A stretch of DNA of 64,000 nucleotides, from contig NC_066314.1 in NCBI RefSeq assembly GCF_022539315.1, forward strand, positions 49,909,180 through 49,973,179, given 5' to 3'. Under the pieces are notes generated by a model, which searched no databases, had not been told where the DNA came from, and saw only the letters and a program-made list of their open reading frames with translations. The position numbers were made by a program, and so were the translations under genes. Every line of letters begins with the position of its first letter. The first letter of the stretch is position 1. This DNA comes from Serinus canaria (taxonomy: Eukaryota > Chordata > Aves > Passeriformes > Fringillidae). Positions 37,196-49,800 of this stretch are shown here, one piece after another.

Positions 37196-40100
37196 TACCA
37201 TGACCTAAATTCTAACTGCACCAGAGTAGAGGCACCACTGCAGGGGCACCAGGCTGTGAGGTGTGAAGCTGTGCATGTCTGGGCTTCAGGGTCAGCTGGC
37301 ATTCCCAGGAACCTGGAAGAAGTGCACTTCTCCCCCACAGCACGTGGCTCTGAGCTGCCTGCTCCCCTCTGTATGTCCCTTTCTACTGCCTCCCTTGAAG
37401 TCTCTCTAGCTTTTCTCTGTGCAAAGCACACTTTCTTCTGCTGAATGCCCTCTGGAGAGGGGACCAAGCAGGCCATTAGCTCCTGGATATTGAAATCACA
37501 GCTCCAGGTGCAGCTGCTGAGAAAAGTGGAAGGATACAGCCAGGAGAACAGAGTTCTACACAACAGAGCTCTATGATAATGACTTCAGACTTGCCAACCC
37601 TCCCTTTTTTCCCCTCCCTCCTCTTTCCTGCCCTGTTACCATGCAGTTTATTCTGGCTCTATTATTGGCTCCACTTTTGGGGCTTTTTTTCCCACCCTAC
37701 CTATATTCACTCAGGGCCAAGCACAATACCACGAGAAGAAGGGGATATCTGTGATGGACATTCTTCTCCCACCCAGGCACAAAATAATTCACAGGATCCT
37801 TTCCACACAGAAAGTGAAAATGTGCAGAATTGTCTCTGTCCCTGTCCCTCCACTGAGGGCTGGAATTTGGGGTGTTTTTCTCAGTCAGAAGGCAGCAGGC
37901 AAATCACTGTTATCTGTGTGTCTTCCTTTTCAGGGAGGGCTGTGTGTCTTTTTCATTTAGGTAATAACAGGCTTTTGGCAGCACCTCCAGTGCAAACCCA
38001 AGCTGCAAGTGAGCAGCAGGAGCAGAAGAGTTTGGCTGAGGTTTAACAGTTCACATTCCACTGGATAATAGGGGGTTTTCCCAGAGCTCTGCCAAGGCAG
38101 GCTCAGTCTGTCCAGGGAGCAGGAGGGCAGGAGAGGCAGCATCAGGAAAACCAGGGATTTGTTAAGGCAAGTTTATGGAGAGGGATGAGCAAAGCCCAGA
38201 AGGTGGAAGGTACCTTGGGAAAGAGAAGACAGATGCAGAAGTGAGGTGAAAGGATTAGAGCAGAGAGAAGATAGAGGAAGATGATGGAAGATTCTGGAAA
38301 GCAGCATAAATTTGGACAAAGTTGAGAATGGTCAAAATTTCTGATGATGACAGGAAGACCCCAAAGTAGTATTTTTTGAGGAGACAAAATACTAGCTCTC
38401 TGCACACTTTATGCCATTTTAGATGAAGGGTCAGTTACAAGCTCCAAGAAATTCCTGACTGTTATGTGAGTTTTCACACAATTGCAGGGGTTTATATTTC
38501 TCTCCCTTTTATTTTCTCTCCCTTGTTGCAATAGAAGATAAATGAGATCACACACACACACAAAAACCCCAACAAACAAAAAAGCAAATAACCAAATCCA
38601 AAAAAACCAAAAGCAAATACCCAGGCTCAGACTCAGCCATGTGTTGTTTGTTAATATATTCAAACTTTCAAGGTGTCTCTCCCCAACAAGTCAATTTTAA
38701 AACCTCAGTTTTTCCATCTTTCCAAAAAAGGGTTGAATACGGTTTTCAATGTTCACAATGCACATCTGCCTCCCGTGTGCTGCTGGATGGTGATACCATT
38801 GTGAACTTTTGCCCCACTGGGAGGTCTGTGACCCCCAAAGGAGGCTCTGACTTACCCGTGAATGTGATCCCAATCAGATGGGGCTTCACTGTCACTCAGA
38901 AGCTTGCTGACTAGCAATAAATATTCATAGAACTGATTAGATGGTAATTGCACAAATCACCACCTCTTCAGCCAATTCCAGGAACCTTGATGCCACCCAC
39001 CTCACCTAAAGAGGCAGAAGAAAATGTCTCTTCTGAAGGTCCCTTAAGGTCAGTCTGGTAGCTCAGGTGGAGGTTAAATGAGTCACCTTGCCAGGTCCCT
39101 TAACACAGCCACAGCAGTGCTTCCCTGGTTCTGCCCCAGGTGAAGGGCTGTGCTCCTGCTAGTGTAGCCTCCAGGGGTCAGGAGCCTAGAGACATCTCTG
39201 CAGTCTGTCCTGCTCCCCTCTCCCCACACACTGCTTGCTGTCCAACCCCACAGGGATTGCCCTTCCCTGCTCCTCTGTTATCTCTGTTCTTCCCATCCAG
39301 ACAGTTTTGCCAGGTCCCTTCAGCAAGGTACAGGAGCAAACCATGCTGTGCAGGCAGGACATATGGGCCTGTCCCTGCACAGCCTGTGCCTTTGAGGGCC
39401 CACATGTGATGGCCACCTTGCACCATCCCCACTGTCTCCCTGAGGTGTTGGGCTGGCACCTCTAGTGACACAGCTGTCCCCTCGGAAGAGGACAGCTGTC
39501 AGACATGAGGTGTCCCCCTGTGGTGTGGCACAGCATCTGTGGCAGAGGGTGCAGGCTGCTCAAAGGGTGTTTGTGCCTTGCATCCTCCTGACATTTGTGC
39601 TACCCCTGCTCTGGAACTGAGGTGGAAGCCTTGTTCTTGTCAGTGCCAGCCCTTCCTCAGTGACAGCCCACAGGGACGCAGACTCCTTCACCCTCCTGGA
39701 GTCATTCCTTGCAGCCCTCTGCCCCACCATGCACAGTCTCCTTGAACTTGGCCCACTAGCACCAGCCTCCAGCAGCAAACTGCTGTCTGTACACAGGCTC
39801 ACACACGTGGGAATGGGATAACCCGGGACAGGCAACATTCATCTTCATTGCAGAGAGGCAGCAGGATTGGAAATGGCATGGCAAGATGAGACTGCTGCAT
39901 GCCCCTGTCACAGGCACTTAGAGCAGAGACACTGCAGAGGTGACAGCAGTGACACTCCAAGAAATCCTGGCCAGGTCTCAACCCCTGTCTGCCTGGGCTT
40001 CCTCCAGCCCCCCAAATGGGCCCTCTGCCAGGCTGGAGGCAGAACTGATCCAGAGCAAGGTGCAGCAGAGAGGCCATGGTGCCTTTAAGAGCCATCCTGC

Positions 40101-42701
40101 TCTCTACCTTCATGCTCTGGCCTTTCTATTGTGTGAAATGCACACTCAAAACAAAAAAAATAAGAAGGAAGAAATACCTCAGCACTCCTGTCTCTGTGGG
40201 TCCCCTACCCTCAGGTATCAAGTTGCTTTCTAACCACCAAACATAAGTGGTGGGAGACAGTAGGAACTGCTCCTGTTGGGCTCACAAATCTGAGTGCACC
40301 ATCCAACCAGCTCCAATACAGTGAGGCTGTGCTTCTTTCCATACAAATACTGGCTCCCATCCCTCTGAGGCCATTGCAATAGCCTTTCCAATCCTATGGA
40401 TTTATGGTATGAGCTGACAGAGCTGTTGTCCCCTCTTGGTGTCAATCCCTGCACCACTGTGGAGGGGTGAGGTACAAGTGCTCACACAGAGGGAGTTAAA
40501 AGGCTGGCAGTCCTGGTGCATGTAACCCTGTTTAGCTGACAGAAAACAGCTCCTCGATTTTCCTGTGGTGCTGAAGGCTGTGTGATGCACAGCTGAGCAG
40601 TTTCAGGCCTGACAGGAACAGTGTCTCTAATGGGTGCTCTCACCTTGCCACTGAACTCCATCGTGGCCAGCTTGGATGCAGTCTTGCCTCCATTTGCCCC
40701 TGAGTCGCCATCATCAAGAGCATTCAGCCCCTGGCAAAGGACAGGTTCAACTGATGTCCTTTGATCACTCTCACTCCACAATTCAGTCCAATGTGCCTCC
40801 ATTTGAACGCTGTCCTACCACTCCACCTCACAGAGATTTTCTCTACCTAAGCTGTACGGCAGGAGGCTGCTGGCTCTCCTCTGCTCCATCTCCATCAGTG
40901 CAAACAATTTCTAGAATGCCTTTTAAAAATGTATTAGCCTTCCAAAAAGGAGCTGATAAACAGGGGATAGGAGGACAGGAAGGAGTAGGGAAGTGGCAGG
41001 ATGCAACAATGTGGTCTATTCCGCACATCTGCACTATTCTCCTCCCAGCCCTGTTATGAAAATAGATGGACATTTATTATGAAAAGGAATGGCTGGGTGT
41101 GTGCAGGAATCCTTAGGCAGGCAGGGAATAAGTGTCAGTCTTCTGCATGTATGTTTGTGTGAGCCACACATGCTGGCTATGGGAAAGAGAAATACCTCTG
41201 CCATCCAGAAAGCAGTCTGTCAGACTGAGCACCTGAGGGGCTCTGTTGTGTGTGCCTGTGTGTCTGTACCCGTGTGAGCTGCTGCAGCTGCCCTCAGCAC
41301 AGAGAATGTGTGATGGTGGTCAGCAATACGTTCCCTGGTGATGCCATTCGAGTTGCATGAGTCATTCCTCTCATAAATGTCTAAGGGCTCCAAGAGAGTC
41401 TGTCAAAGCAAACAGGCATTTGGGGGGGGGGGGGGGGGTTGGCGGGGGTCAGTTTTAGAGACCTTTCCCTGGACACCCAGGCCAACACCAGACATATGGG
41501 TACTCAGCAGCCATGAGGTCAGGCCACCACTCAGAAAGAGCACATGTTGCATTGCTGGTGGGCAACACCACGTGCCACTGTGTTCATGGCACTGAGGAGA
41601 CCAGGGCATCACTAGCAAGGAGTTTAGAAATTAATTTTCTCCACTGGAGCCAAGGAAAGGCAATGGAGACTCAAATTCACTGTCTGTCTCCCTGCCTCAG
41701 TTTCCAGAAGAAATGAAACATGGTCCAACCCTTCCTGACTCTTGTGGTTAGCTTGACAGATGGAAGTTACACAATTGCCTATCTCGGCATTGTTTTGCCT
41801 CTCTCAAGTTGTACTTCCCACCCTGTAACCCCTGGGAGTAATTTTTCTCTGCAGTGTGGGTATCTAAGAGAAGAAGGGAAGAGAAAGGACATATGCAGCC
41901 TGAAGAGAATTAGAAGGGCTGGGGATGAGGAGGAATAGGGAAGAGCTTGGATAGACCCTCATGTCATAGGAATGATCCAGGTAAACTGCGGGGAGGGCTT
42001 AGCCTGGATTCCCACACCAAACACTAGATCATGGGTAGAATAAAGACTCCAGACAACATTTTGATGGCTTTTGTCACACAGACTATAAACCTGAGAAGCA
42101 CTAGAACAGACATTTCTCACTCCAATCTGAGGCTCTGGGGCATCTCTCACTAACCAAATGCATATTTGTATTTCTCTTACGTATATGGGAGATGTTGCCA
42201 AGATAAGGGACCATATTCTGCCTTCTCTTCCACCTCTGGACATGAGCCTGCCTCTGCACTGAACCCAAAGCAGGAGTGAACGTGTGTGTGCAAGCACGTG
42301 TGCTCCAGAGCAGTGGGCAGCAAACTCACTGTGTATCACATCAGGAACAAAGGATTCAGTGCAGGAGACGTTTGCAGGCATGAGCAGAAGAAAACCTTCA
42401 CTCTCCTTCTCCAGGGTGAGCGCGTGCTTCAACTCTGAGATACGCTCCCTGCCTCTTGAAATTAATTCAGCATTCCTGAGACTTGGGCAAAAAGAACCAG
42501 AATGAATAATCGGGCTGTGCCGGCCTTGCTGCAGATTGCCTGGTAGATACAGCCCCCTGCAGGAAGGAAAAAGCCAAGTGACTGCAGCAGTGCTCAGGCT
42601 GCTCTGCTGGGCACAGGAACATGATACTCTTATCTCACATCCTCTGACTTTATCACAAAAATGATCACATTACCCTGAGTTTTGGGCTTGTTTTAAGCAC
42701 T
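37196..42701. other. No gene recognised (downstream of CYTH4)
   Basis: Non-coding. It contains a short CA repeat (38551-38562), an imperfect palindrome at 39470-39497 and a 17-nt G run (41422-41438). If mammalian synteny holds, ELFN2 would approach from this side, but none of its coding sequence is seen. Confidence 0.5.
41422..41438 (+). repeat. Poly(G) run, 17 nt
   Basis: A pure G homopolymer followed by TTGGCGGGGG. It could form a quadruplex and is prone to sequencing error, so its length is uncertain. Confidence 0.9.
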
Positions 42702-42707
42702 TTTATT
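42702..42707 (-). terminator. CYTH4: Candidate CYTH4 polyadenylation signal AATAAA
   Basis: The plus strand reads TTTATT here, so AATAAA lies on the minus strand about 1.04 kb past the stop. A T/G-rich stretch (ATTTTTGTGATA) follows about 45 nt further on. Another AATAAA at 41078-41073 could serve a longer form. Confidence 0.4.
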
Positions 42708-43747
42708 TCTCTCTTTACACAAGAGACAAAAACCCCCAGACTCCAGATGATACCATTGTATGAAGATGGGAATGAATGCCTCTGTGTGTGTGTGTGTGCT
42801 GGTGGGGAGGTGTATGTACCTCCATTTCTTCATGCCATCTGTCTGAAAAACTTTCAGATACAAAACCCAGGCCTCTGAGCTGCTCAAGGAACCAACCTTT
42901 GTCAGGGAGCCATTAGCCAGGAGGAGAGACAGAGTTTGGGTTTCTTCCCTAAGGAAATCAGTGGTGGTCCCTGAGTCTCAAAAAAGATAAACAAAAAACC
43001 CCAGAGCTGCTTTCCTGGTCCCACAGCATCTCTATGCTCAGTTAGCCCTTATGCTGAATAGGGATTCAATTATCTTTGACTTTTTAACATTTATGACACA
43101 GTTACAGAGCGGGGTCTTCCCACAATTACAGCCCTCACTACAGGCTTTAGGAAGGGGGAGAGAGGGATTTCTTCTGAACTGAGGGCTTCTGATCTTACCT
43201 CGACCTCTGGTTTCACAGTGAGTTTCTAAATATCGGTGGCCTCCACCCCACAACCACTGCACATCTGTTCATGGAAGAGAAACCACTGGGGCCTTTCTGC
43301 TCTGCAACTGACTGGACCATGCTCAGCTCCAAGAGAATCTACAAGGTCTCTCACAGAAAAATACCCTGGTCTGGTGTGACAACGGGAGGGGCTGGAGACA
43401 CTGTGTGGACAATCCTCTCAGATGGTCTCCTCTCAGATCCTGTCCCACGTGTCTGGGGCTACATGGGAGAACCCAAAGGCCAATTGCTGTTGAGCCTTTA
43501 CGTTCAGACATGGGCAAGCCCCTGCCCACAGTTCTGACAGTCCTCAGTGGATCGCACCCTGTGCTTCTGCCTTCAGTTTGGAAGGGGAAGAAGCAAAGAG
43601 AGCAAGCTGTCCTGTCAGTCATCTGCCTGCCAAGAGGGAGGTAGATGGAACCAAAGATCCCAGATTTCTTCACTGGAAGAGCCCAGTGTGGGAGGGAAGC
43701 TGTCCAATAACCTCCACCTTTCTCATGCCAGGTGACCAGGTCATGGC
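42702..43747 (-). other. CYTH4: CYTH4 3' UTR (probable extent)
   Basis: This is the sequence between the stop codon and the first AATAAA found downstream on the minus strand. No coding potential continues past the stop. It contains a short GT repeat (about 42782-42799) and no recognised transposon. Confidence 0.45.
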
Positions 43748-43820
43748 TCAGTTTTTGCTGGCAATCTTTTTCTTACGGGCAGAGACCAGATCATAGAAAG
43801 GATCCTGTGTGATGCTGGTC
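43748..43820 (-). CDS. CYTH4: CYTH4 coding exon 13 (polybasic tail, stop)
   Basis: The acceptor is CTAATTTCCAG. It encodes [20 protein letters not shown] then SKN and TGA at 43750-43748. The polybasic tail helps membrane binding and autoinhibition in the family. Confidence 0.95.
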
Positions 43821-46800
43821 CTGGAAATTAGAGGAAATAGGAGCAAAAGTAAGAGATTTAATGATGGAGAGCAGCACAGACAACCTAACTGTACTTGAAG
43901 AGACACCACTTATCAAAATGTAGGACTGGCGATCTGCAGACTTACAGCAGAGAATTTAGCTGTGGCTAGAGATTCTCCAGAAGGGACCTCGAAACTTTTT
44001 AAAGTCAAGGAGTACCACAGTTATACTGCAAACATTTCTTTCCACTCTCCTTTTCAAGCTCTGATAAAAGATAGCCAAATAAACTTTGGGACCACTTGAT
44101 CCTAAGGCTTAAAAAAGGCAACTCAAGCCTCAAGCTCTCCTCACCGTATTGCCTCAATCCACTCATCACGCTCTGCTGGAGTGGCTGCTGAGATCTTGTA
44201 GGACTGATGCTTGCCTTCAACCACCTTCCCATCCCCATCTGTTTTGCAGGCTTTGATCTTCTGCCCTTTGCAGTTGGGAATGAAGAGTTCAAAGCAGTTC
44301 TGTCCAAAAGGAAACAAAATGGGGCAGTAGGATTAGACAGGGGACCAAGAAGACTGCTGTCTTCAACCATGGGTAACAGGCTCAGAGAGCTTTCAAGAGG
44401 CAGGAGTCTCCAAAAGGCAACAGACCCTATCTTCCTCCACCCCAAAAATTTCCCTGTGAGTTAGATAACCTTCCTTCTTAGGTAAACACACTCCTCCTGT
44501 GAACAACTGGACACTAAACCAGGCTTTATGGAGAGATGGAGCATCAACACTTGCCAAAACACACCTTCTAGGATCTGTCACTCTGCTGCACTCATGAAAA
44601 TCCCTCCCCCTCTTAAGGAGAAGCAACATCCTCTTTTCTACTTGCCACCACACAGATAGAAGGCACTTTTCCCAGAGCCATGACACATTGAAAAGTGGGT
44701 ATCCACATAAGACACACAGAAGAAATGAGTCACTTCCTGGGCAAGTTCCCTAACACCAACAGTTCTGTTTGGTCTACATGTGCTGTAACTCATTATGGAG
44801 AGTCCCGAGGAGAGAAATTAAACCCACATCTCCTGGTGCAAAGTAAGTAGGGAGTCAGCTGTATGCATTCATCTCTGCCCCATTACACACACGAGAAAGC
44901 ATACAATACAGTCAGCCAAAGGACAGATCTCTACTCACACCAAAAACATAAATTAAAAACACAGCTGTGTCTCTAGATGGGGCAAACAAGGCAGTCTGCA
45001 ACGGCACCTTCCCTCTGAGAAGCAAGTAGAACGCGAGCAATTTGTGTAGGGTAGGAATAAACTGTGCATCTTCTCTTCCCTCCAACCATCTGATAGCCTG
45101 TGTTGGCAGAGTGCCAGCCAATGGACACTTACTGACTTTTTGGGATCATCCACCTTCCGGACTGATAGATTCTCCAAGGGGATGATACCCAGAGGCTCTT
45201 TGTCCTGAAGGCAAGGAAAGATGAATTAACACCTAACATGCTCCCCAAATTTATGCCACTATTTAGAACCTCTCTGATTTCCTCTGTGTGGGCCTTTGTG
45301 GAGGTGACAAGGGCAGAGTAATGCCTCAGGAGACCTCTTCCATTGACACAACAGGGAGTTTAGTCAAGAGGAGACCACAGCTGCAGGGTCCAGCCTCTTT
45401 CCTCCTCCAGATGGGAGGTGAGGAAACAGCACAGGAGAGAGTGGAGGTGTGAGATCAGTCTGGGAGGGTAAAAGGCCTCCTACCCTCTGCTCCTCCCTGG
45501 CCCCCCAGAGGCTCATCACCACCCAGGACAGTTTCCCAGCCGTGAGTTAAGCCCTTACCGTGGTATATTCGAAGTAATACAGGCAGTTATCGGTCAGAAT
45601 GAACCAACGGCGTTTCCAGGTTTTCACACGTCCTCCTAAAGACAGTGAGGTTCAGGAGCCATTAGTCACACATTTTTCTGTCCTTCCCCCAAGCTCCTGA
45701 CATGCACATAGTCACACCCTCCCAGCTCTGCCTGTAGCTGAGCCCCAAGGAGACACCATGATACCACTGACGTGATGCTGTGTGATAGACACTCACACAG
45801 GGAGCCAATTTTGCTCCGATGGGTCGGGGAATGGGGAGGGATATGTTTTTTGAGTCCCTTTTTGAGCAGACAGAGCCTGCAGGAGCTGGGACAAGGGAGC
45901 AGGCAGCTGGTTTAAACAGCAGGTGTCAGCCTCAGCCTACTGCAGCAGACGAGAGCGAAGGACAGCAGAAATGACGGTAAATTCCTGGGCAGTTCTGTGT
46001 TGGGAGGCAGGCAAACGGGGAGGTCAGAGGAGCTAGGGGAGTCCCTCCCCCTTACCTAGTTTCAGCAGCCAGCCTTCACGGTTAGGGTTGAAGAAAGTGT
46101 GGGTGAGGTCGTTGCCATCATCCTCTGGTATGGAGAACGGCTCGTTCTTTATGCTCTCAAACAGATTCTGCCCCCGAGCATTGGTGGGAAAGGACAGAGA
46201 GAGAAAGGTTGATTTCTGACAAGGCTTGTACACAACGATCCTAGGTCCATCTGGCCCATCACTCTGTTTTTACAAAGCAAACTGGGTGAAGGGCAGGAGA
46301 GCACGCGATGAGCACTGGGGGTAAAAGAGTCCCCAGTCTGCACCTCAAAGGGTCTCCGGGGGGGGTCACCAGCTCTTTTCTGCATCTTGTGCCATAAAAA
46401 GAGTCTCAGTTTGTAAAACCACAGCCACAAAATTGTGCTCCCATAGCAAGACAGACTGCAGTGACCAAACCCAGCATGTCACAAGTGCAGCTGTGGGTAG
46501 TATTAAGGCACTAGGATGGGACTCGGCACAGCAGAGATGCAGCCCCATTTAGAACCAGGGCTGGTGGTGCCAAATGCTGCTGGGAGACCAGCATGTAAAC
46601 CTACATGGCCACAAGGAGGCACATTTCACAGAGCCAAAGCTTTGGCACTGAGGGGCACAAAGGGTGACATTCATAACAGCAGTGACAGGGACGCAGGTTA
46701 CTGCTTTCAAAGGATACTGAAATGTTGCTCACATCATTGTATCTGCCATCATTTAATACACAAATCCCAAGCCAAGGGGGAAAAAAAAGAGACTACAGGC

Positions 46801-49800
46801 TCCTGCACCTTCCCTCAAATTGCCTGAAAGAAATAGCACTCTGGAGACAGATCTAAGGGGATGATGCTCAGCAAAGCCCAGGTGTGGGAGGTTGGCAGCC
46901 CCTCTGACACAAGAAAGAAGTTTTTCTGCTCAGGCTCCTTGGGGGAAGGCAGACACATCTAACCAGGCTGCCCACCTCTACCTTACCTCACAGGGCAGGT
47001 CCCATGCCTGCTGAGCCTTCAGAAAAATGCCAGCTGTAGCTTTGCTAATGGATGCAGTCCCTGTCTCTGCACCTTTGCTTCTCAGTGAACCCACGGGATG
47101 AGAGAATAGGAATTCTTCTTACCTTTAGAAGCTCTTCTGGCAGGTCCCCTCCATTGTCAATGCCTCTGTTGATGGACACAAACCTTTCAAAGTGGGGTTT
47201 GTCTTTCACATTGGGGTTGTGCAGGCTGGTGTTAAGCATGATGATAGAGAAGGAGAGTACATAACAGGTATCTAGCAAATGAGAAAGAAAATCAGCATGG
47301 GTGGCACTTGTCTTAGAGGGCAGATAATTCACACCACAGGTGGCTTGGATTTTAGTCACTGAAGAAGAGAGCCATCCTCTCATTTGTAGGAGAAGAAGGG
47401 AGATGTTCCCTCTCCTTGGAGAAAGAGGGACACAATTATTTCCTGTGAGGGAGGGGATTCTATGCCCTCAGGATAATGGGGCAAGTTAGGCAGATGCAGT
47501 CTAATAAAGGCTCTGCCAGCAGGAAAGTTTCTGCAGACTTCCATCTGTCAGTGCTATCCTTGCTGTGATGAGGTAACACCTCCTGTGAGGCTGGGAGCCC
47601 TTCTCAGTTTGGTGCCCATCAGGAGGGCCTGGAGCACAGTAGCAAAAGGAGGACTGAAGATGCTCAGTTTATTGAAAATCTTCACAGGAGCTGGGCTGCC
47701 TCCTTTAGCTTAAGGGGAAACACACTTCCTAGTGATGCTGCCTGTGCTTTGTGAATGGAAAAGGAAGGCTTCTCTCCCCAGCAAACAGCCTAGCTCAGCT
47801 TTACAGGCCTTCTTCCCTTAGCTACCTGTGGACTGGAACACTCCCGGGTTGCACTTGCAGTACCAGCTGGCAAATGCCTCCATCATCCGGTCAATCTTCT
47901 GCGCCTCCCCGGGCAGCCGGAAGCTCCAGAGGAACTGTCTGTCAGGAGCAGTGTCACAGCACCAGTCAGATGGGTCCAAGGGACAGGGATGCCTCCCCTC
48001 AACCCGTGCAACACCATGAAGGTAAGAGAAGTCACCCCATCACACTGGGGAGACAATACAGGGCATGGAGCAGGAGCTCTGCTCCTCTCTAGAAATTGCC
48101 TGGATACATCAGCCTCAAACACCCTGTGTGCAGTAAAGAGAACTAAGCCTCCCAGAAATCACAGCTCTGCTCCTCCAGTGAGAGCCCTGCAAGGCAGCAG
48201 AGGCCTCAGGAGAAAGAGTCTTGCCAGGAGGCAGCCTGTAATAAAACAAGGACCCTAAAACAGAGTCACTTTGTTATTGAGGTAATAGGCACCGAGGACA
48301 GATATTTCCTGCTGCCAAAAATAACCTTTTTCATCCCCCCAGACACTGCAACCACAGTGACCCACTTTTCTGCACATGGGCAACCCAATCAAGGGGCCAT
48401 GAAAGTCTTTCCCACCCCCTTGAGGAGCTGTTGACAGCTCCAGGGCTGTTACCCCTCACAGGCTAACAACCCTGGAGCCAACACACCCAGCAGGGCCTTG
48501 GGAAGCTCCCATTTCAGCCCAAGAGGGCTTCCTGACCTTCCTGTGTGGTGAGAGCCAGTGGCTGAGCAGATTCCAGCACTGTCCCCTGTCCCCTGCACGC
48601 TCACTCACCTCAGCGCCTGCACCAGGTTGAGGTTGGCAAATTGGTGACATGCCACAAAGGCCTGGAGGATCTGAATGTTGGTGGGGTCCCTGGGGGAGGA
48701 CAGAGGGAAAAGGTCAGAAGTGAGCTTTGACCCTGCTCTGCCTGGATGTCCCTTGGTGTGACAGCACGCATCTGGGTCCATCCCAGTCCCACTTCCCTCT
48801 GACCAAGAAGAAGCCAAGGTGCACACTCCGTTCTGGGATGGCTGATCCCATTACAGTCAGGAGAAAAGGTATCCCATATGGCCAGCCTTAGTCACACTCC
48901 AAAGACCCTCCCGGGGTGTCCTGCCCACCCAGCCCACTGTGGTTGGAGATATGCTCAGTCTTGGCACCTGGATGAGGTCTGCCACAGGTCATCCAAAATG
49001 GTAGTTCAGAGGAGCCAGGCAGGACAGGGCCTCCAAGGGGTCTCCTCATCCTGGGTTGCTTACCTCCCACCCAGGTAATCCCCAATGGCTGTCTTGTTCA
49101 GGCCTTCACCCTTGTGGAGGAATCTGGCAATCTCCTGAAGGTTTGAAGACAATACCTGGTGCTCTATCAGGTACTGGATCCCCTGGGAAGGAGAAGCAAG
49201 ATGGGGAAGTAAAGCAGCTCTATGGTCTATTGAGAACATAGGATCCCAACACTCTGATATCAGCCTTCCTTTGCTTTCATGTACTTGCTCCTCTCTTATT
49301 CCCCAGCCCCTTCATGGGAGCACACAGCCATGTTCTCATTTTTATTCAATCCCTCTTCATCCTCTATGGGTTGTCAGTCCTATTTTTAGTTCATCCCTGG
49401 ATTTGGCTAAATGTTTCACTGGGATGGAAACTCAAACAAAATAGGGCAATGTAGATTTGAAGTCCAAAAAAGAAAAGTCAAAATAATAAATTTTAATATT
49501 TTCAATCAAAATTCCTTACTGTTCCATTCCTAAATGTCTTTTTTTTACCAAATTAACTTAACTTAAAAGTAAAATTGTTTGTTTAAAAGAAGGCATAATA
49601 AAAAAAATGTACTCAGACAACTTGGCTTGAGACAACTTGAAACAATTTTTTCCTAGATTTTTCTTCTATGCCACAGAACAGAGAAGTCTGCAATCTTTTC
49701 AGCTCCATCCCTCCTAGACAATAATGATGGAATATGCTTTTTAAGGAATATAGAGGTTGTGAGTTGGGTTGTACAAAGAGTCAATATCCTATTTTAGAGA

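Larger units (their letters stand above)
43821..49063 (-). other. CYTH4: CYTH4 introns 5-12 (short introns)
   Basis: The introns between exons 5 and 13 are 324-955 bp long, with clean splice signals and no recognised transposons. Intron 3 (51523-52071) is similar at 549 bp. I could not see a three-base microexon in intron 9 that would make a triglycine PH isoform, but such a feature cannot be excluded by eye. Confidence 0.8.

Noticed and set aside
38639..38914. Possible short exon with an AG...GT arrangement near 38840-38935 on the minus strand
   Set aside because: Only one weak acceptor-donor pair, with no neighbouring exons and no homology.
1..43747. Coding sequence of ELFN2, expected downstream of CYTH4 by mammalian synteny
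   Set aside because: No single long plus-strand frame of the size of the ELFN2 coding exon is present, and no leucine-rich-repeat sequence was seen.
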